Below are positions 11,521-37,971 of a stretch of 64,000 bases of DNA, piece by piece. Within the stretch, counting starts at the first letter, position 1. Every line of letters starts with the position of its first letter. The position numbers and the translations under genes were made by a program. The DNA is from Channallabes apus (lineage: Eukaryota > Chordata > Actinopteri > Siluriformes > Clariidae), in NCBI GenBank assembly GCA_030522415.1, contig CM060108.1:42050256-42114255 (forward strand), written 5' to 3'. The notes under the pieces are model-generated. The model worked only from the letters and a program-made list of their open reading frames with translations. It was not told where the DNA came from and ran no database searches.

Positions 11521-11960
11521 GTGTTTTAAGTCAAGGTGTTCCTCATTGTGTCCTGCTCTGTTAAATACAAAAGTCACGGTTACGTTATTGTGGACAGAGC
11601 TGAAGCAAAACTGTCTCCAAGAGACAGATCACATCCGTCTGAAGACTAAGAGCTACAGGTGTCTTCTGACTGGATACATTCATTTACTATCAGGTCATGT
11701 TTGCGCAGTATTTATACACCCACTAATTTAATTCTTTTATGATGATGTATGTGAAATGATGCCTTGTACTGTTACTTTGACCACGTTAATGTTATGTTTA
11801 CCATCTGATTGTCATTTCTACAAGCTGTATTATATTATTATTATTATTGTATTTGGTGTAAAGACTTATTAGATAAAATAATGGACCATTTTTGTAATAT
11901 TGTTGGTGATGCTTGAAATCTTTGCAGTATTAAAGTAATATTTTTCACCTACTGTCTTCT
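11521..11960 (+). promoter_or_regulatory. lama3 3' UTR and candidate polyadenylation signal
   Basis: The sequence after the stop codon is AT-rich and non-coding. ATTAAA at 11929-11934 is the likely poly(A) signal, about 410 bases after the stop. No transcript evidence was available. Confidence 0.45.
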
Positions 11961-12169
11961 TTATGTGCACTTTACCACTTGCTAAAGTTCACTTACTGTA
12001 CAAACCTCATATACTGTATGACGAAGTCAAAAAAAAGTTTCTTTGTGATTAAGTCCTCAGTTACGCTACACGTGTCTGCATTGCTAAGTGCAAAAATTAA
12101 GTAACTTAATGTAAAATAAGGTTTTAATTTAACATGACAAAACAGGGATGTTTGTAGATCTTGTAGGAG

Positions 12170-12780
12170 TGCTTATTGGAATTACCTCATCACTTCCTGC
12201 CTTATTTGAAGTTACTTTCTTACTTTACTTCATTGATTCCTACCTTATTTGAAGTTACAATATCATTTTCTGTCTTCCTGGATTCTTTGAGTTGCTACAG
12301 TATATCATTTGCTGACTTATTTGAGTTACTCCATCACTTCCTGGTTTAGTTAAGTTACTCTACCACTTCCTGTCTTATTTAAGTTGCTTCACAACTTCCT
12401 GCTTTCTTTGAGTTTCTAAATCATTATTGGCATATTTGAGTTCACTTCCTTTGTCACTTCCTGTCTTATTTAAGTTACCATATAATCTCGACGTATTCGA
12501 GTTACTCCATTAAATGACCTGATCAAAAAGATATTTCAGAGTTGACTATACAGTTTACACGTAGTGTTTTATTTTTAATTACTTTATACTTTTCCACATT
12601 ATTTGGAGTTACTGTATCACTGTCTGGTTTGTTTGGAGTTTCTTCATGGCTCATTTGAGTTACTATATCAGATACTAGCTTATGTGAAAATACTGTATTA
12701 TTTTCTAGCTTCCGATATTATTTAAGTTGCTCTATCACTTCCTGGCTTATTTCAGGTCCTTTATAACTTTTTGCCAATCC
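12170..12780. repeat. Degenerate minisatellite, unit about 30-38 bp
   Basis: Roughly fifteen imperfect copies of a unit such as CACTTCCTGTCTTATTTAAG plus TTACTCTAT follow one another. Key words CTTCCTG, TTATTTGAGTTAC and TATCA recur throughout. It lies between the convergent lama3 and ttc39c genes. Confidence 0.8.
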
Positions 12781-12875
12781 TGGCAATTTCCTTTGACCTG
12801 ACATGTCAACAAGGTGTTCCCCCACACAAAACGGTTGCTCAGACCTACAGTACTGAGTGTTGCCACCATTCTATG

Positions 12876-13045
12876 TTGTTGGTCTTTCAGGTGCTCCAAG
12901 CAATCTGGTCTGCACAACAAATTGGCACAGGTTTTTATGCTGGATGCCCTTCCTGACGAAACCCTCCCATTTTATCTAGGCCTGGGACCAGCGCTGCAAC
13001 CAGTGGCTGGGAATCGAACCCAGGCCTTTCAACTGACGGCCACAT
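12876..13045 (-). mobile_element. SINE family 2, partial copy
   Basis: Reverse-oriented copy: GGATGCCCTTCCTGACGAAA, ACCCTCCCATTTTATC and GGCTGGGAATCGAACCC match the reverse complement of the element at 4217-4438. Confidence 0.75.
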
Positions 13046-14419
13046 TTCTGTATCTACTCAAACTATCATTAATGCGGCTGTTAAAGTAAAAATGTTTTTG
13101 TTTTTTTGATGTGAAAAATAAGTTTTAACCCGTAGCACACGATAGTTTGGGCTAACTGTATGAATGATCAGGTGTATATGTGTTTCTATTAATAGATTAT
13201 CTTATCCCTTTTTAGTTTCCATCCAAGAGGGACATAAAAAAAAAAGAAAACAAACAAATGTACAGTATGTCCATTGTTTATTTTCTGAAAGCAACAGTCA
13301 AGAACAGCATGAGTATAATGTTACTGCTGAGGACAATGAAATCAAAACACTTCAGACATAGCTGTCATGTTTTTCATACATAGCTGCCTCCACCAGGACA
13401 ATATTTTCAGTAACCTCCACAGAAATCACTATTACTGTGTTTAACTCAAAGTGGTTAAATGCTGTTTACTCAGTTAAACACAGTCATACCACTTTGAGTA
13501 ATACTTTATTTACCAGTAAAGTAGCTATGTAGTATTTATCAGGTCAGCATGCAGTACTGTCAGGTATGACCTTGCACACTGGACCTTCAAGTACCCAATA
13601 GGTTATGTGTGAAGATTATTCAGTTTGAACAGTAGCACATCATGCTGCGTTAGAATAATGACACGGTACAGCTAATGATTAGTCCATCCTTTGCAAATAT
13701 AAGTGGATAATTACTTACATGAAAAAAAAGAAAGTATTTCTTATGTTCCTTATGTAATTACCTGCTAATTTCAGTCAGCTTATTTCGTACCATTACTAAG
13801 CACTAACTGCTTAAGTGTACCTGGTACTCACCACATTACTCACCGCACAATTAAATATTCAATTTAGAAAAATATGACTCATATGACTTGCGTCGCATGA
13901 TCACATACTGCATGGATATAATTACAATCTGAGTAACTATTGCATTAGAGTACAAACCTGGCCAGTTTTACAAAAATATTACATACTGTTTGTCAAAAGT
14001 CTGTGTGTAAATAACCTATACTTAAATACCACATACAGCACCTACCTATTAAACAACACTTTTACTGTACCACAAAATAAAGGCTTGATTTCACATTCAA
14101 GATATTTTTTTAGCAAAGTAACAGAGCAGTTTTCTCTAAAATGTAACAGTAATCAGTAATACATTTGAAGTCATACAGCTTCAGATGATGACATCACATA
14201 TACAGTATAAGGATACATTGTTATTTTGGAATTTGTTAGCAGAACAACAAATATTTCAGTATTTACTGACAAACAATATTCAGGTTCTCTAGGCAGCCTC
14301 TTCTTATACTTTGGTATGTCTTAAAATATTTTAAAAAATGCTAGCTGTAAGAGTGAACATTAAACCAGGAGGTGTGACGGGTTATGATTTGGCAAGATTT
14401 TTGTTCATGTTGTGATGAA
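13046..14419. other. Intergenic DNA without recognised gene
   Basis: AT-rich sequence between lama3 and ttc39c. Apart from an interleaved inverted-repeat arrangement at 13434-13499 (see findings), I see no exon, repeat family or RNA gene in it. Confidence 0.5.
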
Positions 14420-14429
14420 GACCATACAT

Positions 14430-14612
14430 TTACATTTACAGCATTTGGCAGACGCCCTTAACCAGAGCGACTTTTTATCTTACTATACATTTGAGCAGTT
14501 GAGAGTTAAGGGCCTTGCTCAATGGCCCCAACAGTGGCAACTTGGTGGTGCTGAGGTTTTAACCTACCTACCTTAGAACAACACCTTGATCACTGAGCTA
14601 CCTCTGTCGACT
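14430..14612. repeat. Dispersed fish repeat (CATTTGGCAGACGC type)
   Basis: Contains TTACAGCATTTGGCAGACGC, AAGGGCCTTGCTCAATGGCC and AACAGTGGCAACTTGGTGGT, and ends with a CACTGAGCTACC motif. I recognise this from memory as a very common teleost interspersed repeat, but cannot assign its class securely. Confidence 0.6.
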
Positions 14613-14861
14613 TAAACTACAAAAGAAAAAGAAAGAAACAACACACCTATTTTAAATCTCCTATCTCTTGAAAGTTCTGAACATGTAACCTATTTTTTTG
14701 TAAACTCGATCAAATAAATTAGAAGTGCTTTTAAGTATAACACAGGCACTAGTTGAAATAAATGTGTTTTGTGACTGGATTTTTTGTTTTTCAATTACAA
14801 TTCACAAACTAAAATTGACTATTCATCTTTTCTCATTGAGTATTCTATATAAAAATATACG

Positions 14862-15645
14862 AAGTCAAAGTCAAACCGGCACAAGTGATTCTGCTTGAGG
14901 AATAATGATAAAACAATTACAGAAGACATTAAGCACGGTACGGTGATGAGACTCTTATACAAAGTAAAACATTCGAATGGGGAAAACGTTTTTTAAAAAG
15001 GCTGCATGTCTGTGACTCAGGCATTTAAGGAACCTTTTTACCTTGATGATGTCCAAGCACTAGTGAAACGCTGGGATAAGTGCATTAGTGTAGCAGGGGA
15101 TTATATAGAGAAAGAAAAGTACAGTGGCACCTCGGCATTCAAATTTCCACCTTAAGAACTGAAATTCTGCAAACATACAAAACATTTTCCGTATCCGAGT
15201 GAACTAAAAGAGCCGATCAAACTGAGCCGAAACGGCTGTTTAAAACGTTTTTTTTTGGGGGGGGGATTTTGTGCAAGATTAATGAAGACAAAGCACGTGG
15301 GTCCCAAGAATGTTATCAAGGACAGTAGCAAGAAGACAACAGAGCCGCTTTCAGTTTGGTTTTTAAAGCAGCCGGTGATGAGAGGACAGATTAAGTTTAT
15401 TTAACATTTTACATTTCACATGTCTTTTCTAAATGTTTTGATTGTTTTCATATGCAAAAAATATGATTATGGTGTCGGAAATTGGTAATATGTTTGGGTG
15501 ACTGAAATAGATTATCTGCATTTACATTATTTCCCATGTGAAAATGTGTTGTGCAATAAGAATTTTCGCCTTAGGAACTGTAGTTTTTACTCTCATAGGC
15601 TGTGCCTGTTGTTCTGAAGTCCGGGTTTGACTTGAACACTCGGAT
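14862..15645 (+). mobile_element. Mariner-like remnant interrupted by a MITE
   Basis: Left part 14862-15119: an end resembling GTCAAAGTCAAACCGG and a transposase tail reading ALVKRWDKCISVAGDYIEK, the conserved C-terminus of mariner transposases. Right part 15583-15645: TTTTTACTCTCATAGGCTGT and the end GTTTGACTTGAACA. The split is caused by the TA-flanked element at 15122-15580. Only the last part of the transposase remains, so it was already internally deleted. Confidence 0.7.
15122..15580. mobile_element. TA-flanked MITE nested in the mariner remnant
   Basis: Begins CAGTGGCACCTCGGCATTCA after TA (15120-15121) and ends CGCCTTAGGAACTG before TA (15581-15582). The ends are imperfect inverted repeats (CAGT..CCT..). 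The TA duplication and end sequence suggest a Tc1/mariner or pogo/Tigger-type non-autonomous element. It has no ORF. Confidence 0.7.
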
Positions 15646-15856
15646 GTAAATTGTGCTTGGCGTAAAAGGAAGAAAAAAAAAAAAAAACGCAAAAAAAAAA
15701 AAAAAAAAAAAGCATTTGACCCGTGAACAGTCGATGATCATCAGTAACAGTCTGAGGCTCTGCTCGTTCCTGTTTGCTTGTTTCTGATTCCTCTGATTGA
15801 CGCTTCAGGTGTTCGTTGCTGGTTTGTGTACAGTACATTCTATTTATTTATTCAAG

Positions 15857-30925
<15,069 letters not shown>

Positions 30926-30983
30926 CCCCAGACCAGTTTTCGGCATCAAACTAATTAATCGTTGAGGCGAACAGCTGTATTAT

Positions 30984-30991
<8 letters not shown>

Positions 30992-31017
<26 letters not shown>
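30992..31017. repeat. (AAT)n microsatellite
   Basis: About nine AAT units upstream of ttc39c. Confidence 0.75.
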
Positions 31018-31018
<1 letters not shown>

Positions 31019-31141
31019 GTGTGCCTAGGCGCACTCATTATTCCTCCCCAGAAATCCACTTCTTCTTCTTCTTCCGCCTCACAGCTTTGTGAAAACCCTC
31101 GCGCATTAATGCAATTAATTCCATTTAAAACACAGCATTTT

Positions 31142-31530
31142 CATTCATTCATTCATTCATTCATTCATTTTCTATACCGCTTAATCCTGTGTTCAGGGTC
31201 GCGGGGGACCTGGAGCCTATCCCAGGAGACTTCGGGCACTAGGCGGGGTACACCCTGGACAGGGTGCCAATCCATCGCAGGGCACACACACATACACACA
31301 CTCACACACCCAATCACACACTACGGGCAATTTGGGAACGCCAATTAGCCTAACCTGCATATCTTTGGACTGTGGGAGGAAACCGGAGTACCCGGAGGAA
31401 ACCCACCAAGCACGGGGAGAACATGCAAACTCCATGCACACAGAGACGGGAATCGAGCCTGGCCGGGGAATCGAACCCAGACCCTGGAGGTGCAAGGCGA
31501 CAGTGCTAACCACTACACCACCGCGCCGCC
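31142..31530 (-). mobile_element. tRNA-derived SINE family 1, intact insertion
   Basis: Full-length reverse copy of the 2911-3284 SINE, from the ATTC tail at 31142 to the tRNA-like head ending CCACCGCGCCGCC at 31530. It is flanked by a perfect 12-base target duplication ACACAGCATTTT (31130-31141 and 31531-31542). The body shows few differences from the other full copy, suggesting a fairly recent insertion. Confidence 0.92.
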
Positions 31531-31842
31531 ACACAGCATTTTATCAATGATTTATCTTTTTTTTCTATTATAATAGTCAAATTCAAAGATTAAAAATTAT
31601 TTGTCATTTGTTTATTTGCCATGCACAACCATACACAGCATGATAGGTATGCAGTGAACTGCTTAAACAAAAAGCAAATGACAAAAGGAAAGATAAGTTA
31701 GAATAAGAGGGTAGAAAGATAAATAGTCTGTCCTGCAAAAATAGAAGAGAAAAGAAAATGTACTAAGAAATGAACGTAGCATTTTTAATCTTCAAATTCT
31801 ACATATTTAGTTTTTAGTAGTTTTTATTCTACATATTTAATG

Positions 31843-32790
<948 letters not shown>

Positions 32791-33827
32791 AGAACATATT
32801 ATTTCATCCATTTATAGTTAAATTTAATGTCATGAACAACATTTAGTCTCCCCCCCCCCCTCTCTCTCAGGGGAAGTGAGAAGGTCTTGAGTTCAAATCC
32901 CAGAAAACGTCCTTAACCTTCCACTGCTCAGGTGTAGGGGAAGAAATAGAGAGAGGAAAATTAAAGCTTCAGTTAAAGTCTTAGTTTAAGCTTTACCTTT
33001 GACTTTTACAAAAAGCCGACACTGGAGACTTGCAAAATGTGAAATAAACATCACCGCTTACAGACAAGTTCATCACACACAACCTGAATCTCTAGCATCA
33101 GTCATACAAGTCACAGTGTAACACAGAGATTATGACTGAAACAACAGGTACATTGATATAATCACCTGCTTTGAATTACTGTACAGCTGGAACTCTCAGA
33201 GCTGCTATTAAAGGAAATCAATCAACAGCTTCTGACCAATCAGAAGGGTTATAATATGTATCTCTCCCATTAGAGCATTTAATTATTTATACACTGAAAT
33301 AAAAACAGAGTGTGGAGAATGGGACTCTACATATAGCTATAAATTATGAATAATTACTGTACAAAGTCTGGATGTACCTGTGTCTGCCAAAAGAGGGCGC
33401 CAGAGACTAAATAAGAAAAGAACCAAAATTAAATATAGTGTCCATTCACAGTCCCAACAGGTATGAGAGTTAAACTAAATCCACTAATTATTAGTATTAG
33501 TTATTAGTAATAAGTAATCTGATTTAATCAGCCATTGGTGCACTGGATTTACATGAATAGTGCTGTGACCATGCAAAAATGTATAAGGCAAAAATGTAAT
33601 ATTGCTAAACTTGTTAATTCTTGATACTTGACCAAGTAATTGAAGAACTAATTTCACGTCCTGACTTCTTTGTATTTAATGTGCAGACGTACTTACCACC
33701 TTAAATGGCATTTAAGAAACAATGAATAAAAAAAATAATTACCTGAATTAATATTTAACATCAGTCACCTCAGTCAATTTTTTTGTAGGTCATTAAATAT
33801 AACAATAAAAGAAGTATATACAGTAAT
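32791..33827. other. Intergenic DNA without recognised gene
   Basis: AT-rich sequence with a short C-run (32851) but no exon, clear repeat family or RNA gene that I can support. Confidence 0.5.
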
Positions 33828-34045
33828 AGGGGCATTGTTGGCCCAGTCATAGGTTTCTCGCCTGCCATGTGGAAGGCCCGGGTTTGATTCCCAGCCAATT
33901 CCCAAACCCCAGCCACTGAACGCAGTGCAGGTCCCAAGCCTAGAAAGAATGGGAGGGTTGTGTCAGGAAGGACTTTTTTTGTGTGGATCAGATGGTCCGC
34001 TCTCCTTGATGAGAGTACCCGAAGACTAACAATCAACAACAACAT
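33828..34045 (+). mobile_element. tRNA-derived SINE, family 2
   Basis: The head is GGCCCAGTCATAGGTTTCTC and GGGTTTGATTCCCAGCC; the body has GGTCCCAAGCCTAG and GGGAGGGTTGTGTCAGGAAG; the tail is AACAATCAACAACAAC. This matches the element at 4217-4438 with moderate divergence. Confidence 0.75.
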
Positions 34046-34222
34046 AGTTGAATATAGAGCTTATAGAGTGTTGTCTATAATCTGATCCGCTGCTGCTTGT
34101 TGGAGTCAGGAAAATCATAAAGCAACAAACTACCAAAACACTCAGCAAGAACCGGGTCTAACATTCCAAAAAACATCTTGATGTTTCATCCATTTACATG
34201 TAATGTCATGAAACAACATTTA

Positions 34223-34247
34223 GTTGTCCCCCCCCCCCCCCCCCCCA
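34223..34247. repeat. Poly-C tract
   Basis: A homopolymer of about 20 C in intergenic DNA, followed further right by (ATC)n at 34349-34373. Confidence 0.8.
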
Positions 34248-35049
34248 ACAATTCTTTTTTCCCAAATATCTTCACACTCCAACTTTACAGATTTATTATA
34301 TGTCTAGAATTGGGCCAACTTGATTAAGTGATGCATTGACTTGATACAATCATCATCATCATCATCATCATCATATGCTCACTGAGGTAGAGATGTAATG
34401 AATCATTATAAGGTTAGCTGATGATGAAAGGTTCAGCTCTTAAATACTTCTTATCAGACTCAATGACTAATTTAATTAAATGAAGCCTTAAGGCTTTTTT
34501 ATTCTTAAGATAAGTTTTCTAATTAATTTTGTCTTGAATCTATGGAGGATAAATTAGAAGTTAAAAGGATTAATTAATATAATTAGTGTATGGCATTGTG
34601 TGACACAGTAATGGACGTGCGATTAAGATGTTTTATGATGAAAAATTGCATTTTGTGAAATATATATTTACTGTACTGTAGGGGTCAAGCTTGGGGTTTA
34701 ACTTCATAATGTAGTTATCTATATCTATATAAGTATTTGTGCTTGTGGAGAGTGAGGGGAATTGTTAAAAATGTTATTACTACATTCCCTGCCATGTTCA
34801 GTAGTTACACCGGAAATACCGCCTCATTTGATTAACAAACATGTCACTCAAGTAACTGCTAGCTTCAAGAAGATGGCTTAGTAATTACAGCTATGACATC
34901 ATCAGGTCATCCGCAAAATGGCCAACTAAAGTTGGTCTTGCCAGTCAAATGTGGACTGAACAACTGAAGACGAGAGGACTTCCTTTTTTTATTTCATTTG
35001 TAAAATTATGTTTAAAAAAAAAAAAAACTAATTATAATGACCAGTTTGC

Positions 35050-35150
35050 TTTGATGAGCTCTCCGAGATGTCAATAGGAAGAAACCCTGAGAGGAAACCA
35101 GACTCAACAGGGAACCCATCCTCATTTGGGTGAAATCAGATAGTACAGTA
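35050..35150 (-). mobile_element. L2 LINE 3' UTR fragment
   Basis: GAGAGGAAACCAGACTCAAC and GGGAACCCATCCTCATTTGG are the reverse complement of the 3' UTR of the large LINE (53350-53430). Only about 100 bases are recognisable. Confidence 0.75.
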
Positions 35151-35223
35151 TGACCATAAATCAGTCCTTGCTCTATCCATGTGCTAAGAGTCTGAAAGTT
35201 CAATATAATAGAAAATGTTAAGA

Positions 35224-36036
35224 TATACTCAGCAAAAAAAGAAACACCCCTTTTTTAATGTTGTAAAAATCCAAATAACTTTACAGATCTTCATTGTAAA
35301 GGGTTTAAACAATGTTTTCCATGCATGTTCAATTAACCATAATCAATTAATTAACATGCACCTGTGGAATGGTCGTTAAGACCTTAACAGCTTACAGAAA
35401 GTAGACATTTAAGGTCTCAGTTCTAAAAACGCAGGAGACTAAAGAGACTTGTCTACCGACTGTGAAAAACACCCAAAGAAAGAAGCCCAGGGTCGCTGCT
35501 CATCTGCGTGAACGTGCATTAGGCATGCTGCAGGGAGGCATGAGGACTGCTGATGTGGCTAGGGCAATAAATCGCCATGTCCGCACTGTGAGACGCCTAA
35601 GACAGCGCTACAGGGAGACAGGAAGGACAGCTGATCATCCTCGCAGTGGAAGACCACGTGTAACAACACCTGCACAGGATGGGTACATCCGAATATCACA
35701 CCTGCGTGACAGGTACAGGATGGCCACAACAACTGCCCGAGTCACACCAGGAACACACAATCCCTCCATCTCACAGCAAGAACTGACAAATCTGGTCCAG
35801 TCCATGAGGAGGAGATGCACTGCAGTACTTCAAGCAGCTGGTGGCCACCAGATACTGACTGGTACTGACTGATTTTCAGCCTCCCTTCATTCAGGGACAC
35901 ATTGGGAAACATTTATAGTTTATGTCTTATGGTGTTGACTCTTTTAGTGTTCATACAAATATTTACACATTAAGTTTACTGAAGGTAAAAACAGTTGAAA
36001 GTCAGAGGACGTTTTTTTTTTTGCTGTAAGTTAATA
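35224..36036 (+). mobile_element. Internally deleted Tc1-like transposon
   Basis: Left end TACTCAGCAAAAAAAGAAAC, right end (reverse complement) with AGCAAAAAAAAAACGTCC: terminal inverted repeats of a familiar fish Tc1 family. It contains the fused ORF 35462-35872 and lacks the whole catalytic core, so it can only move if transposase is supplied in trans. It lies in the ttc39c-osbpl1a intergenic region. Confidence 0.85.
35462..35872 (+). pseudogene. Tc1 transposase, HTH fused to C-terminus
   Basis: An open frame of 136 codons. Residues 1-75 are the Tc1 paired-type helix-turn-helix DNA-binding region (ERALGMLQGGMRTADVARAI, RQRYRETGRTADHPRSGRPR). Around residues 96-110 the sequence jumps to the C-terminal segment (NLVQSMRRRCTAVLQAAGGH). 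The roughly 200 residues between, including all three catalytic acids, are absent. If expressed it could at most bind DNA. Confidence 0.75.
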
Positions 36037-36244
36037 TAAAAGAAAAACTGCCTACATCAGCCAAGATCAAGATCATCTTCATGCCCAGTCAGAGTTGAGT
36101 GTTTTATGCTGCAGGCTGTCTGGAGAGGGTCAGTCCACCCGCATAATTAAAATACCTCTCAGGGGGTGGACAAATTATAAATGCATTAACTATCCCAGCG
36201 GGAAAAGTTTGTGAACCATGTTCAACGTTTTGCTGCTTGGAAAC

Positions 36245-36560
36245 CATCAATTAGCCATAACATTCACACCACATACTGTAACATTAACAATGCAAATGAA
36301 AATTGATTATCAATTATATGCCAGGAAACTGATGACAGGATCATGGACACCAGAGATTCAGCATAAAAGTAAAGGCCAGCGTGTCCGGTCTGATCCCACA
36401 GAAAAGCCAATGCAGCACAAACTGCTGAAAAAAAGTCAATGCTGGTAATGACAGAAAGGCACCAGAACACCCAGTGCACCACCACCAACCTCGATCAGAG
36501 CCAAACAGCCAAGTAGCCTAAGGCCACCAACCTGACACCCAGACTCCCCAAACACCAATT
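36245..36560. repeat. Dispersed repeat fragment A, second copy
   Basis: ATTAGCCATAACATTCACAC, CCCAGTGCACCACCACCAAC and CTAAGGCCACCAACC parallel blocks at 900-1140. Class not recognised. Confidence 0.5.
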
Positions 36561-37971
36561 AGATTTAGAGGTGCACCAGACAAAAAAAATAATAATAATC
36601 AGGCCATCCATCCATTGAGGCCCCACTATATTAATAAGTACATGATTACATTGTTAAAAAAAATAAAAAATAAAAAAACACATGAAAACCAGGCAACTGA
36701 ATAAAACAAAAAAAGAAAAGAAAAAAGATAACCTGAAGTCAACACAACAATGAAGTCCAACTCCTCAGCAGGGAAGCGTAAGTCTTTATTTAGCAACAAT
36801 ACAAACAAATTAGATTTCTCTTCTTTTATACCCATAATCAAGATTTTATCATACAGTTAAAAACATTTTCTTCACAAGGCATCTACACTGGGTGTACTGT
36901 TGAGTTATTGTTGGTCATCGGAATGTACCTGTAAAGAAAGAGTATCTAAAGTAAACATTTGTAATTCTCCCAGTCAGAGGGTCCCTGTTGGAAATATCAT
37001 TAAGCTTCCACAAAAGAAGCTGCAGCTAACTGGATAATTCATTTCCCAGTTTAATAAAGAGGTCAACTGAGCAAATCGAACATTTAAAAAAGAAAAAAAA
37101 AGAAAAAAGGTTTTCCATTGCATAGTTAAATCGATTTGTGCTTTTACTGTAAGGTGTGTGTCTGGAAAACATGACATTTATGATAGAGTCATATTCATGT
37201 AATGAATGTTCAGAGAATCTGAATTTGGTAAATATTTCAATTCCAGCCTTAAATCTTCAACAACCCAACCAAAGCTTTCGAAGTCCAAATAACTTGTAAC
37301 TGAGTGTTTTTTTTTATTTATACGTTCAAAATATTCTCAACAGCCACAAACAATTAATTTCAGAACTAATTTTATAAATACTCTTTATACAAACAAAATG
37401 CTTTGTAGAATCTCACATTAAACCTAATACTGAGCTAAAGAGACCCGTTTATCTATTTAGCTGAGGATTAAGTACTGTATAGCCCACATCTGCAAAACTA
37501 GGTTTCCATAAATTACCTATAACACGTCATTTGTCTTTATTCACAACAGATACGCTTAATACGCTACTAAAACTAAGAGGTAAGTTTTAGTCACCTAAAG
37601 AAGACTATGTTTGTTTCATTCAGCAAATTCAAGTCTCGACAGATAACGATCTACTGTAGATCCTATTTGTATTTACAAGGTTTCTCACCACATCTGTTGA
37701 AATTGAAACTCTACTCTAGCAATATCTACATGAATTATTTAAAGTTGAAATGCAAGTCTCTGGACAAAACAAACGTCACCTCACACACTGCATATTAAAG
37801 AATAACTGCCATTACATCCATCCACCTCCTCATGCTTGAGTGTTTATAAGATGGTGGTAAACATTAAACCAGCATGTGGCTGTATACAGTAATTGACACT
37901 CTGCATGAACTGTAGTGAATCATGAACATGCATGGTTTCTCTTCACCAGTCCCTTCTTGGGCGGGTTGGGG
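36561..37971. other. Intergenic DNA downstream of osbpl1a
   Basis: A-rich low-complexity stretch at 36650-36730, then ordinary AT-rich sequence. It should include the 3' UTR of osbpl1a next to 37971, but I cannot place a poly(A) site with confidence. Confidence 0.45.
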
